From: an uncultured Bacteroides sp.
Lineage (GTDB): Bacteria > Bacteroidota > Bacteroidia > Bacteroidales > Bacteroidaceae
DNA: 29,812 nucleotides
Assembly (NCBI GenBank): GCA_905201685.1
Contig: CAJKOW010000023.1
Span: 1-29,812, forward strand
Direction of reading: 5' to 3'
A program made the translations under genes and the position numbers. Below, in pieces: positions 8,268 through 17,000 of the stretch; within the stretch, counting starts at the first letter, position 1, and each line of letters opens with the position of its first letter. The notes under the pieces were generated by a model. The model was not told where the DNA came from. It searched no databases and saw nothing but the letters and a program-made list of their open reading frames with translations.

Positions 8268-9272
8268 TTATTTGGTTGTGCCTCTGATAATCAGGTTTGT
8301 CCTGACAATCTTGTTGCTGCGTTTTTCTTCTCCTTCCAGTTTGTTGGCCAGGATGCTGAAAGCACTTTTTCCGACTTCTTCACCGTGTTGCTCTACGGTT
8401 GTCAGTTTGGGATCGGAGTTTTGGGCGATGGCTCCGTCGGTGAATCCGCAGATGGAAACTTCGTCGGGGACTTTTATGCCTACCAGTTTGCAGGCATAAA
8501 GAATTCCAGCAGCCGTTTCGTCGTTGATGGCGAAAAAACCGTCAGGACGCTCTTCCGATTCCAACAGGTCGGGGGTGATGGCAATGGCACGTTCGCGGGT
8601 GTCACACAGCTTTATCATACTGTCATCTACCGGAATGTGGTATTTCTTCATAGCATCCAGGTAGCCGTTCCGGCGGTTCTTGGTGATTTCCAGATGAGGT
8701 GCGGAACCGTAGAAAAAGATGCGTTTGCATCCGGTCTGTATCATGTACTCAACGGCGGCAAACGATCCGGCATAGTCGTCGACTACCACCCGTTCTGTAT
8801 TCAGACCGGTACAGATACGGTCGTAAAAGACAATCGGAATATTATTGTCCAGCAGTTCCTGATAGTGCTCGTAATGCGAGGTGTTTTTAGCCAGCGAAGC
8901 AATGACACCGCAAACACGTGCTGCGAGAAATGAGTGTATGATTTTTACTTCCTGTTCGTATGATTCGTTGCTTTGGGCTACAAGTACATTGTATCCTGCT
9001 TCCGAAGCGGCCTGCTCTATTCCACTCAGTACGCACGAAAAGAAATGGTGTACCATTTGCGGAACGATGACACCTATCGTGTTGCTCCGTCCTGCCCGCA
9101 GATTCACGGCCTGTACATTGGGCTTGTAGTTATGTTTGTTGGCATAGGCATGTACCAGATCGCGTGTTTCCTGGCTGATGTCCGGGTTGTCTTTCAACGC
9201 TCTGGAAACCGTCGACGGCGAAACTTTCAGTGCGCGTGCTATGTCTTTGATGGTGATTTGAGGTTTATTCAT
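8268..9272 (-). CDS. LacI-family transcription regulator of the locus
   Basis: The 334-residue protein has an N-terminal helix-turn-helix (ITIKDIARALKVSPSTVSRAL, about residues 5-25), a hinge helix near residues 45-56 (VQAVNLRAGRSNTIGVIV) and a periplasmic-binding-like sugar domain to the end. I choose the ATG at 9272 (MNKPQITIKD); the upstream in-frame extension adds nothing like the family. It most likely senses maltose or a maltodextrin and replaces SusR, the regulator of the Bacteroides thetaiotaomicron sus system. An exact palindromic site with the central CG typical of LacI operators lies upstream of its own gene, susC and, in weaker form, GH13. Site positions suggest activation; see the operator entries. 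Confidence 0.9.
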   Translation of the reverse strand: MNKPQITIKDIARALKVSPSTVSRALKDNPDISQETRDLVHAYANKHNYKPNVQAVNLRAGRSNTIGVIVPQMVHHFFSCVLSGIEQAASEAGYNVLVAQSNESYEQEVKIIHSFLAARVCGVIASLAKNTSHYEHYQELLDNNIPIVFYDRICTGLNTERVVVDDYAGSFAAVEYMIQTGCKRIFFYGSAPHLEITKNRRNGYLDAMKKYHIPVDDSMIKLCDTRERAIAITPDLLESEERPDGFFAINDETAAGILYACKLVGIKVPDEVSICGFTDGAIAQNSDPKLTTVEQHGEEVGKSAFSILANKLEGEEKRSNKIVRTNLIIRGTTK

Positions 9273-9357
9273 AAGTATCGGTATTTTCTTCCCAAAGGTA
9301 GGCAAAAAAGTTTTCTGCCTAAATAAGTATCAAGGCATAATATTCTTGTTCCCATTG

Positions 9358-9365
9358 CAAATGTA
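9358..9365 (-). promoter_or_regulatory. Promoter -7 box of the lacI gene
   Basis: The minus strand reads TACATTTG, a perfect TAnnTTTG. Transcription would begin near 9351, giving a leader of about 79 bases. No good -33 box is visible. The box overlaps the inverted repeat at 9357-9375, a possible second control site. Operator 9420-9433 lies 54 bases upstream. Confidence 0.6.
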
Positions 9366-9419
9366 AGCGATTTGCCTGAAAATGTTTTATGTCTTGACTG
9401 TTATCGGTTTATCCGTTTT

Positions 9420-9433
9420 TGCAAACGATTGCA
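9420..9433. promoter_or_regulatory. LacI-type operator shared by lacI and GH53
   Basis: TGCAAACGATTGCA is a near-perfect palindrome (half-sites TGCAA/TTGCA, central CG). It is the exact reverse complement of the site upstream of susC. It stands 54 bases from the -7 boxes on both sides. Confidence 0.75.
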
Positions 9434-9487
9434 TAAGTGGGCTTCTTTGTAGCTCTTGCAAGGTGGCTGTGTTACTGTTGTTTTTTG

Positions 9488-9495
9488 TATTTTTG
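9488..9495 (+). promoter_or_regulatory. Promoter -7 box of GH53-GH2
   Basis: TATTTTTG fits TAnnTTTG perfectly and keeps the 54-base spacing from the operator. The leader would be about 138 bases. TATCTTTG at 9531-9538 is an alternative without that spacing. Confidence 0.5.
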
Positions 9496-9639
9496 TCAAA
9501 GGCCTTTATAGTTGTTGTAGAAGATTTGTTTATCTTTGAGGCGGTGCAGATCTTAGTATGAAGAATGGGCTAAGAAAATTCCAGTTTGCTTTGGATAAAG
9601 TAGATGATTGTGTATACTGTTTTTATTAAATATTTGACT

Positions 9640-10809
9640 ATGAAACACTTCTGGTTTATGAGCTGGGCGTTGGGAGCCTTGCTATTATTGTCATCATGCG
9701 GAAACGGAACCTCTAATAAAGAATCGGAGGAAGATACTACTGCCACAGAAAGTTTGGATTTTGCTAAGGGGGCTGATATCAGCTGGGTGACCGAAATGGA
9801 AAGTCAAGGACATGTTTTTAAGAATCAGGCTGGAGAAGTACGTGAATGTACGGCTTTGATGAAGGAATATGGGCTTAATGCCATCCGCTTGCGTGTATGG
9901 GTCGATCCGAAGGAGCATGGCAATTGGTGCAACACGGAAGATCTGGTTGTGAAGGCCAAAAGGGCTCAGAAACTGGATATGGATGTAATGGTCGATTTTC
10001 ATTATAGCGACTGGTGGGCCGATCCCGGTCAGCAGCATAAGCCGGCTGCCTGGAAAGGATTGGGAATAAACGAATTGAAGAAAGCGTTGGCGAACCATAC
10101 GACTGAAGTATTGAATGCATTGAAGGCGGCCGGAGTTACTCCGAAGTGGGTACAGGTAGGAAACGAAATCCGTCCGGGTATGTTGTGGGACGAAGATGCT
10201 TCGCTGAGCGGAGCTTCGTATGACATCCGTGCTTGCGACGTGAAAGGATCGAATACGACTTCGACTGAGATAAAATATCGGGCTAACTGGGCCAATTTGG
10301 CCACTTTCATAAATACAGGTTATGATGCTGTAAAGTCGGTTTTCCCGCAAGCCATTGTCATTGTTCATCTGGACAATGGATATGATAATGGACTTTATAC
10401 CTGGTTCTTCGACGAGCTGAAGAAGAACGGCGGAAAATGGGACATGATAGGTATGTCGATCTATCCTTATTGGACCATGCAGGAACATCCTGAATATACG
10501 GCAGAAAAAACGATTACGGATTGTATTGCCAATATTAAGAAGGTAAGTGCCCGTTACGGATGCGATGTGATTGTAGTAGAGACGGGTATGGAGTGTGCCG
10601 ACGACCAGGGACGCCTGGCAAGCGATGCCGTATTGAAACAGGGTAAAGAGCAACTGGCACGTCTCATAAAAGAATGCCGTGAAAATACTGGAAACAAGTG
10701 TAAAGGTGTATTCTATTGGGAACCAGAATGCAAACCGGGCCAATACCGCTTGGGAGCTTTTACCGAAGATGGCCGGCCGACTGTAATCATGGATGGGTTT
10801 AAAGAATAA
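9640..10809 (+). CDS. GH53 endo-beta-1,4-galactanase, lipoprotein
   Basis: The 389-residue enzyme cuts beta-1,4-galactan, the side chain of pectin and type I arabinogalactan. The signal ends in a lipobox with Cys20 (LLLLSSC), and an acid-rich stretch follows, so it is probably anchored in the outer membrane, perhaps facing outward. The GH53 barrel starts at FAKGADISWVTEME; the acid/base is Glu176 in VQVGNEIRPGMLW and the nucleophile Glu314 in IVVETGME. I start at the ATG at 9640, since the upstream frame only adds residues before the signal peptide. GH2 follows after 12 bases, so the two form an operon. Galactanase is unexpected beside a starch locus; no galactan-type SusC/SusD pair is present. 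Confidence 0.92.
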   Translation: MKHFWFMSWALGALLLLSSCGNGTSNKESEEDTTATESLDFAKGADISWVTEMESQGHVFKNQAGEVRECTALMKEYGLNAIRLRVWVDPKEHGNWCNTEDLVVKAKRAQKLDMDVMVDFHYSDWWADPGQQHKPAAWKGLGINELKKALANHTTEVLNALKAAGVTPKWVQVGNEIRPGMLWDEDASLSGASYDIRACDVKGSNTTSTEIKYRANWANLATFINTGYDAVKSVFPQAIVIVHLDNGYDNGLYTWFFDELKKNGGKWDMIGMSIYPYWTMQEHPEYTAEKTITDCIANIKKVSARYGCDVIVVETGMECADDQGRLASDAVLKQGKEQLARLIKECRENTGNKCKGVFYWEPECKPGQYRLGAFTEDGRPTVIMDGFKE

Positions 10810-10821
10810 TAAAGAATAAAT

Positions 10822-13296
10822 ATGAACCGAAGATTATTGATGACTTTATGTTGCGCATTACTGGCTTGGATGGCTGTTGCGCAGCAGCGAACGGAAACCT
10901 TATTGGAAAAAGGGTGGAAATTTATGAAAGGTGATGTGGCTGATGCCATGAAACCTGACTTTGACGACAAGCAGTGGGAAGCTGTGACCGTGCCTCACGA
11001 CTGGGCCATCTATGGTCCTTTCGACCGTAGTCACGACTTGCAGGAGGTGGCTGTCACTCAGAATCTGGAGACTGCGGCTTCGGTAAAGACCGGACGTACG
11101 GGTGGTTTGCCGTATGTTGGGGTAGGGTGGTATCGGACTACGTTCGAGGCTCCGGCTGGTAAGCTGGTGTCGCTGGTATTCGATGGCGCCATGAGCGAGG
11201 CTCGTGTGTATGTCAACGGACAGGAAGTCTGTTTCTGGCCGTGCGGTTATAACTCGTTTCATTGCGACGTTACACCTTATTTAAATAAAGAGGGAGCAAA
11301 GAACCTACTGGCTGTCCGCCTTGAAAACCGTCCGCAGTCGTCTCGCTGGTATCCGGGAGCCGGAATCTACCGAAATGTACGTGTGGTGGTGACGGAGGCT
11401 GTGCATGTACCGGTATGGGGAACGCAACTGACAACACCGCACGTTTCTGCCGAATATGCTTCAGTTTGTCTGAAAACAACTGTTGAGGGAGCCGGGATGA
11501 AGGATGTTCGTATCTTGACCCAGATTCTTTCTCCGGAAGGTGAAGTGGTGGCTTCGAAAGACAATACGATGAAGATTAATCACGGTCAGCCTTTCGAACA
11601 GAATTTCTTGGTCGATGCTCCCCGGTTGTGGAGTCCCGAAACACCTTATTTATATAAGGCCGTCTCGAAGATTTATGTCGATGGGCAGCAGACTGACGAA
11701 TATTCAACCCGTTTCGGCATCCGCAGCATTGAGTTGGTGGCCGACAAGGGTTTCTTCCTGAACGGTCAGCATCGCAAGTTCCAGGGGGTATGCAATCATC
11801 ACGACCTTGGCCCGTTGGGAGCCGCAATCAATGTAGCGGCTCTTCGCCGTCAACTGACACTGCTGAAAGACATGGGATGCGATGCCATCCGTACGTCGCA
11901 CAACATGCCTGCGCCGGAGCTGGTTGAACTTTGTGACGAAATGGGCTTTATGATGATGGTGGAACCTTTCGACGAGTGGGACATTGCCAAGTGCGAAAAC
12001 GGCTATCACCGCTTCTTCAAGGAGTGGGCCGAGAAGGATATGGTCAACATGCTTCGCCAGTATCGCAACCATCCCAGCGTGGTGATGTGGAGCATCGGAA
12101 ACGAAGTGCCTACGCAATGCAGCCCTGAAGGCTACAAGGTGGCTTCGTTCTTGCAGGATATTTGTCATCGCGAGGATCCGACACGTCCTGTGACGTGCGG
12201 TATGGATCAGGTGTCGTGTGTGCTGGCCAATGGCTTTGCTGCCATGCTCGATGTACCGGGACTGAATTACCGCACGCAGCGTTATGTGGAGTCTTACGAG
12301 AAACTGCCGCAGAATCTGGTGCTTGGTTCCGAAACGGCATCCACCGTCAGCTCGCGTGGAGTCTATAAGTTCCCGGCCGAACTGAAGAAGCAGGCCATGT
12401 ACGACGACCATCAGTCGTCGGGTTACGACCTGGAGGCCTGTTCGTGGTCGAACGTGCCCGACGAGGACTTTGCTTTGGCCGACGATTACGACTGGACGCT
12501 GGGGCAGTTTGTATGGACAGGTTTCGACTACTTGGGCGAACCTTCGCCTTATGATACAGATGCTTGGCCCAGCCATAGCTCGGTGTTTGGCATCATCGAC
12601 CTGGCCAGTCTGCCTAAAGACCGTTACTACCTGTATCGCAGCATCTGGAACAAGTGGGACAATACGCTGCACGTACTGCCTCATTGGACGTGGCCGGGAC
12701 GTGAAGGAGAGAATACTCCGGTCTTTGTTTACACCAATTATCCCGAGGCCGAACTGTTTGTTAACGGTAAAAGCTACGGAAAGCAGCGAAAACTGACAGC
12801 TGATGAGGCTCGTGCCTTGCAGGGAAAGGATTCGTTGTGGTTGCAGCGCCGTTACCGGTTGATGTGGACAGACGTGCCTTACGAGCCGGGCGAACTGAAA
12901 GTAGTGGCCTACGATAACAGTGGCAAGAAGGTGGAAGAAAAGACGGTACGGACAGCAGGCAAGCCTCATCATCTGGAAGTGGTGGCCGACCGCATGACGC
13001 TTTCGGCCGATGGCAAGGATTTGGCTTATATCACGGTTCGTGTGGTGGATAAGGATGGCAATCTTTGTCCGGACGACGACCGTCTGGTGTCTTTCACGGT
13101 GAAAGGAGCGGGAAGTTTCCGTGCTGCTGCCAATGGCGATGCCACCTGCCTCGATCTTTTCCATCTGCCCCGTATGCATGCCTTTAGCGGTCAGCTGACA
13201 GCTATTGTACAAAGTGGAGCCGAATCGGGCAATCTGGTGTTCGAAGCCAAGGCTAAAGGTGTGAAGGCTGGAAAACTGACGCTGGAAGTGAAGTGA
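10822..13296 (+). CDS. GH2 beta-galactosidase, secreted
   Basis: An 824-residue glycoside hydrolase with a cleavable signal peptide (residues 1 to about 20, ending AWMAVAQ), so periplasmic. It has the GH2 order: sugar-binding domain (about 25-205), immunoglobulin-like domain (205-305), TIM barrel (305-600), then two further beta-sandwich domains of the DUF4982 and Ig-like kind found in many Bacteroides GH2 proteins. Acid/base is Glu428 in WSIGNEVP; nucleophile is Glu504 in LGSETASTV. Together with GH53 it would turn galacto-oligosaccharides into galactose. GH2 also contains beta-glucuronidases and beta-mannosidases; the galactanase neighbour makes beta-galactosidase the best guess. A long open frame on the opposite strand is a codon-use shadow. 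Confidence 0.87.
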   Translation: MNRRLLMTLCCALLAWMAVAQQRTETLLEKGWKFMKGDVADAMKPDFDDKQWEAVTVPHDWAIYGPFDRSHDLQEVAVTQNLETAASVKTGRTGGLPYVGVGWYRTTFEAPAGKLVSLVFDGAMSEARVYVNGQEVCFWPCGYNSFHCDVTPYLNKEGAKNLLAVRLENRPQSSRWYPGAGIYRNVRVVVTEAVHVPVWGTQLTTPHVSAEYASVCLKTTVEGAGMKDVRILTQILSPEGEVVASKDNTMKINHGQPFEQNFLVDAPRLWSPETPYLYKAVSKIYVDGQQTDEYSTRFGIRSIELVADKGFFLNGQHRKFQGVCNHHDLGPLGAAINVAALRRQLTLLKDMGCDAIRTSHNMPAPELVELCDEMGFMMMVEPFDEWDIAKCENGYHRFFKEWAEKDMVNMLRQYRNHPSVVMWSIGNEVPTQCSPEGYKVASFLQDICHREDPTRPVTCGMDQVSCVLANGFAAMLDVPGLNYRTQRYVESYEKLPQNLVLGSETASTVSSRGVYKFPAELKKQAMYDDHQSSGYDLEACSWSNVPDEDFALADDYDWTLGQFVWTGFDYLGEPSPYDTDAWPSHSSVFGIIDLASLPKDRYYLYRSIWNKWDNTLHVLPHWTWPGREGENTPVFVYTNYPEAELFVNGKSYGKQRKLTADEARALQGKDSLWLQRRYRLMWTDVPYEPGELKVVAYDNSGKKVEEKTVRTAGKPHHLEVVADRMTLSADGKDLAYITVRVVDKDGNLCPDDDRLVSFTVKGAGSFRAAANGDATCLDLFHLPRMHAFSGQLTAIVQSGAESGNLVFEAKAKGVKAGKLTLEVK

Positions 13297-13320
13297 AACG
13301 CCGGAAGAAAGACCTATAAT

Positions 13321-13369
13321 CGGTGAGGTTTCACCGTAAGTGGTTAAATACAAGTTGTTTACGGTGAAA
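13321..13369. repeat. Two overlapping GGTGAAA-type inverted repeats
   Basis: CGGTGA-GGTT-TCACCG (13321-13336) is a 6-bp stem. The same right arm can instead pair over 11 bp: TTTCACCGTAA (13329-13339) with TTACGGTGAAA (13359-13369). The two folds exclude each other. The first lies 24 bases after the GH2 stop, but no T-run follows, so it is not a standard terminator. Confidence 0.65.
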
Positions 13370-13419
13370 GGACTATTCTGGAAAGACTGATCAGACACAG
13401 TCGTAATCCTGTTTTTTGA

Positions 13420-13463
13420 AATTGCGGTGAAACGTGGGTGAAACCTCATGTTTCACCGCAATT
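13420..13463. repeat. Long hairpin with 14-bp perfect arms
   Basis: AATTGCGGTGAAAC (13420-13433) is the exact reverse complement of 13450-13463. In RNA the stem can be extended by G-U pairs to about 19 bp around a 6-base loop that itself contains TGAAAC. TTTCACCGCAATT recurs at 481-493. No T-run follows. Confidence 0.8.
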
Positions 13464-13679
13464 GTTTGTTAATCAGACTGTAGGGGACCGGTGAAAGCGT
13501 GAAAGCAAAAAACTACGTTTCAGAACTTTTGTGGGTATGTACGCATTCTGACTGTCTTGTCGGATGTCTGTTATGGCTGTTTTAAAGTACTACTTTGTAT
13601 CTCTGAAGTGATACTTTACGAGTGTAAACATCTACATTGGTCGGAGGAAATAGGTATTAATGCAGGAAGGAATCGTAAT

Positions 13680-13829
13680 CAATGTCAGGAGGTGTAACAA
13701 TCGTTGTCAGGCAATGTAGCAAGCAATGCGGTTGAGCAACACAAGTGTGGCTCACGAGCGGTGCAAGTGTGGCTCGTGAACAATGCAAGTGTCTCTCGCG
13801 AGCAGTACAAGCATTGTTCGACTGTGTTG
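13680..13829. repeat. Second tandem array with a 22-bp period
   Basis: After one 18-base unit, six units of exactly 22 bases start at 13698, 13720, 13742, 13764, 13786 and 13808, each beginning CAAG or CAAT. Several carry near-palindromic cores such as CTCGCGAG or CTCGTGA. Units resemble those at 9-206 (for example GCAAG at the start and CTCGCG in the middle). It ends 57 bases before the susC operator. Confidence 0.75.
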
Positions 13830-13886
13830 TAAAAGAGGTTGAAAAGCTGGTAACTTCATATACAGTGAGAGGTATTGCACGTCTGG

Positions 13887-13900
13887 TGCAATCGTTTGCA
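13887..13900. promoter_or_regulatory. LacI-type operator of susCDEF
   Basis: TGCAATCGTTTGCA, exact reverse complement of 9420-9433, ends 55 bases before the susC -7 box. Its left half overlaps a second palindrome, TTGCAC-GTCTG-GTGCAA (13875-13891). Confidence 0.78.
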
Positions 13901-13955
13901 TGTTTCAATTTCGACATTTAACTCTTCCTGTATCTTTACATAATCCGATAACCTA

Positions 13956-13963
13956 TATATTTG
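13956..13963 (+). promoter_or_regulatory. Promoter -7 box of susCDEF
   Basis: TATATTTG is a perfect TAnnTTTG. A weak -33 match, CTTTAC, lies about 18 bases upstream. Transcription would start near 13970. Confidence 0.65.
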
Positions 13964-14074
13964 CCTCTGTCATTTTGTGCCTTATAGTCAGGAGTGCTAT
14001 GTAAACGGTGCATGACAGTTTTTAGTTGAAAGAATAGTAATAATAAATATTGTTAACTTTAATTTTTTAAATGC

Positions 14075-17000
14075 ATGAAGCAAGTTAATCTTAGAATCTA
14101 TCGAACGATTCTTCCCTTATTGTTAGGGTTATTCTTGTCTGTTGGCGTTTATGCACAGAACGTTACCGTGAAAGGGCATGTGAAAGATGCCACGGGGCTC
14201 GAAGTGATAGGCGCGAATGTAGTGGAAAAAGGTAATACGACGAATGGTACGATTACCGATATGGATGGTAACTTTACATTGACCGTTCCTCAAGGAGCCA
14301 CGTTGGTGGTGTCTTTCATTGGTTATACGACACAAGAAGTTGCTGCTGCTCCGTCGGTGGTTGTAACGTTGCAGGACGATGCCGAATTGTTGAGTGAAGT
14401 GGTTGTTGTGGGATACGGTCGTACAAAGAAAGATGACTTGACCGGATCAGTAACAGCCATTAAGCCCGATGAACTGAGCAAGGGTATTACGAATAATGCT
14501 CAGGATATGTTGGTCGGTAAAGTTCCGGGTGTAGATGTAATTACTTCGGGCGGTACTCCTGGTGCCGGTGCCCAGATTCGTGTACGTGGTGGTTCTTCAT
14601 TGAATGCCTCCAACGACCCGTTGATTGTAATCGATGGTTTGACTATCGATAACAATACGCCGACCGGTATGAGTAACCCGTTGGCTATGATCAACCCGAA
14701 TGATATCGAAAGCTTTACCGTATTGAAAGATGCTTCTGCAACAGCTATTTACGGTAGCCGTGCTTCGAATGGTGTCATCATCATTACCACGAAGAAGGGT
14801 AAGAGCGGTGCAGCTCCTTCTGTATCATACAACGGTGATATGACGGTTTCTATGATTCAGAAGAAATACGATGTGCTGGATGCCAATGAATTCCGTAATC
14901 TTGTCGGACAGTTGTGGGGTGACAAGGCTGGCGAAGTTGGTATGGGAAATGCCAATACCGACTGGCAGGATGAAATCTTCCGCACAGCTATTTCGCATAG
15001 TCATAATGTATCGGTATCGGGTGGTGTGAAGAATATTCCTTACCGTTTGAGCTTGGGTTATAATTCTTCTGACGGTATCGTAGAAACTTCATGGATGCGT
15101 CGTGCCAACGTGGGTTTGAACTTGTCTCCCTCGTTCTTCGACAACCATCTGAATATGAAGATTTATGCGAAGTATATGTATGAAAAAGACCGCTATGCCG
15201 ATGCGGGTGGTGCTATTGGTGCAGCTCTTAGCATGGATCCTACATTGCCGGTTTATTTTGATGAGGGCGACGAACGTGCTCCCTTCTTTGGTGGATACTA
15301 TCAGTATTCTCAGGCTCCCAAGGATTTCAATCCGGAGTGGAAGTATACCAATAATCCCAATGCTCCGCAAAATCCGGTAGCTTTGCTGAATCTGAAGAAT
15401 ACAAAAGCTGCTACTAACGACTTTACCGGTAATTTTGAGGTAGATTATAAGATTCACGGTTTCGAAGATTTGGTTCTCCATGCCAGCTATGGTGGGCAGT
15501 ACACTGAAAGCAAGCAGGACGATGTTACTTCGAAATATGCATATAGCCCGAACTATTATGGTTGGGTAGGTGTAACCCAGACTTATAAGTATAGTGTTAC
15601 AGCCAACGCTTATGCTCAGTACATTAAAGAAATAGGCGATCACAACTTTGACATCATGCTCGGTGGTGAAGAGAGCCACTTCCATCGTAGCGGTTACAAC
15701 TACGGTCAAGGTACCGATCCATATACTGGTGAGCCTCACGATGCGAAGCTGAGAGAAGAACAGGCTTGGGCCACTCATAACAGTCTGGTATCTTATTTCG
15801 GACGTTTGAACTATACGTTCCTTAACCGATACATGCTGACTGCTACGTTCCGTGCCGATGGTTCCTCACGTTTTTCCGAAGGCAACCGATGGGGGTATTT
15901 CCCTTCAGTAGCTTTGGCATGGAAGATCAACGAAGAAGCATTTATGAAAGACCTTACTTGGTGGAATGAATTCAAGCTGCGTTTAGGATGGGGTATGACT
16001 GGTCAGCAGGATATCAACTCCGATTTTGGTTACGAAACTCATTATACAACCAGTGATTCTTTTGCTCTCTATCCTTTTGGTGATATTTATTATAACACCA
16101 TGCGTCCGTCGGCTTATAATCCTGATCTGAAATGGGAAACTACGACTACCTATAATGCCGGATTCGATTTGGCATTCTTGAACAATCGTATCACTGCCAA
16201 TGTAGATGGTTATTACCGTAAAACAACCGATTTGTTGAACTCAATAACTATCCCTGTTGGAATGCAGTTCGGTTCTCAGTTGACTAAGAACATCGGTTCT
16301 TTGAAGAATTACGGTATTGAGTTTGCGATTAATGCTAAGCCGATTGTTACCAAAGATTTTACATGGGATGTAAGCTATAATATCTCATGGAACCACAATG
16401 AAATTACTGAATTGGTGGATGGTGACGAAGGATATTATACTTGGGCCGGAGATAAGATCAGCCGTGGTAATAATACAAAGATTCAGGCCAATACGGTAGG
16501 TGAGGCAACCAACTCATTCTTCGTTTACCAGCAGGTTTACGATGAAAACGGCAAACCTATTGAAGGTATGTATGTCGATCGTGACGGTAACGGCCGTATC
16601 GACGATGGTGACCGTTATTTCTATAAGAAACCGGCTGCTGATATCATCATGGGACTTACGACTAAGTTCCTGTATAAGAATTGGGATTTGAGCATGGCGT
16701 TCCGTGCTTCTATCGGTAACTATGTATACTATGACTTCCTGTCCAACCGTGCTATGGTCAGTCAAGCTGGTTTGTATACTAATAGTACACTTCATAATAC
16801 AACTCCCGAAGCTGTGGAACTGGGCTTTACAGGTATCGGTGCTGGAAACACCAACTACCTGAGTGACTATTTTGTTCGGAATGCTTCTTTCTTGAAATGC
16901 TCGAACATTACGTTGGGATATTCGTTCCCGGCTTTGTTCAAGGTAGCAGGTCATGAAACATGCTCTGGACGTGCCTTCCTTACAGCACAAAATCCGTTTA

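Larger units (their letters stand above)
9273..9639. promoter_or_regulatory. Divergent control region between lacI and GH53
   Basis: A gene-free gap of 367 bases. It contains the LacI-type operator at 9420-9433, flanked symmetrically by TAnnTTTG boxes 54 bases away on each side: TACATTTG on the minus strand (9358-9365) and TATTTTTG on the plus strand (9488-9495). A second plus-strand box, TATCTTTG, lies at 9531-9538. An inverted repeat GCAAAT-7-ATTTGC at 9357-9375 overlaps the lacI box. Confidence 0.7.
13297..14074. other. Repeat-rich gap and susC leader region
   Basis: No credible gene. It holds GGTGAAA/TTTCACC hairpins (13321-13463), a CGGTGAAAGCGTGAA element (13489-13503) that is the exact reverse complement of 336-350, a 22-bp-period array (13680-13829), the LacI-type operator (13887-13900), the susC promoter box (13956-13963) and a leader of about 105 bases. 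The stretch 13507-13679 shows nothing I can name. Confidence 0.7.

Noticed and set aside
9604..9639. Earlier start of GH53
   Set aside because: Adds 12 residues before a complete lipoprotein signal; the ATG at 9640 gives a normal signal peptide.
11704..13449. 581-residue open frame opposite GH2
   Set aside because: Long, but explained by codon bias of GH2 on the other strand; the translation is rich in His, Arg, Gln and Val with no domain, and its first part lies in the repeat gap.
13297..13829. Insertion sequence or transposon
   Set aside because: No transposase, no terminal inverted repeats with target duplication; only short degenerate repeats are present.
13657..13917. 86-residue open frame, minus strand
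   Set aside because: Lies across the second 22-bp array and the susC operator; a product of the repeats.
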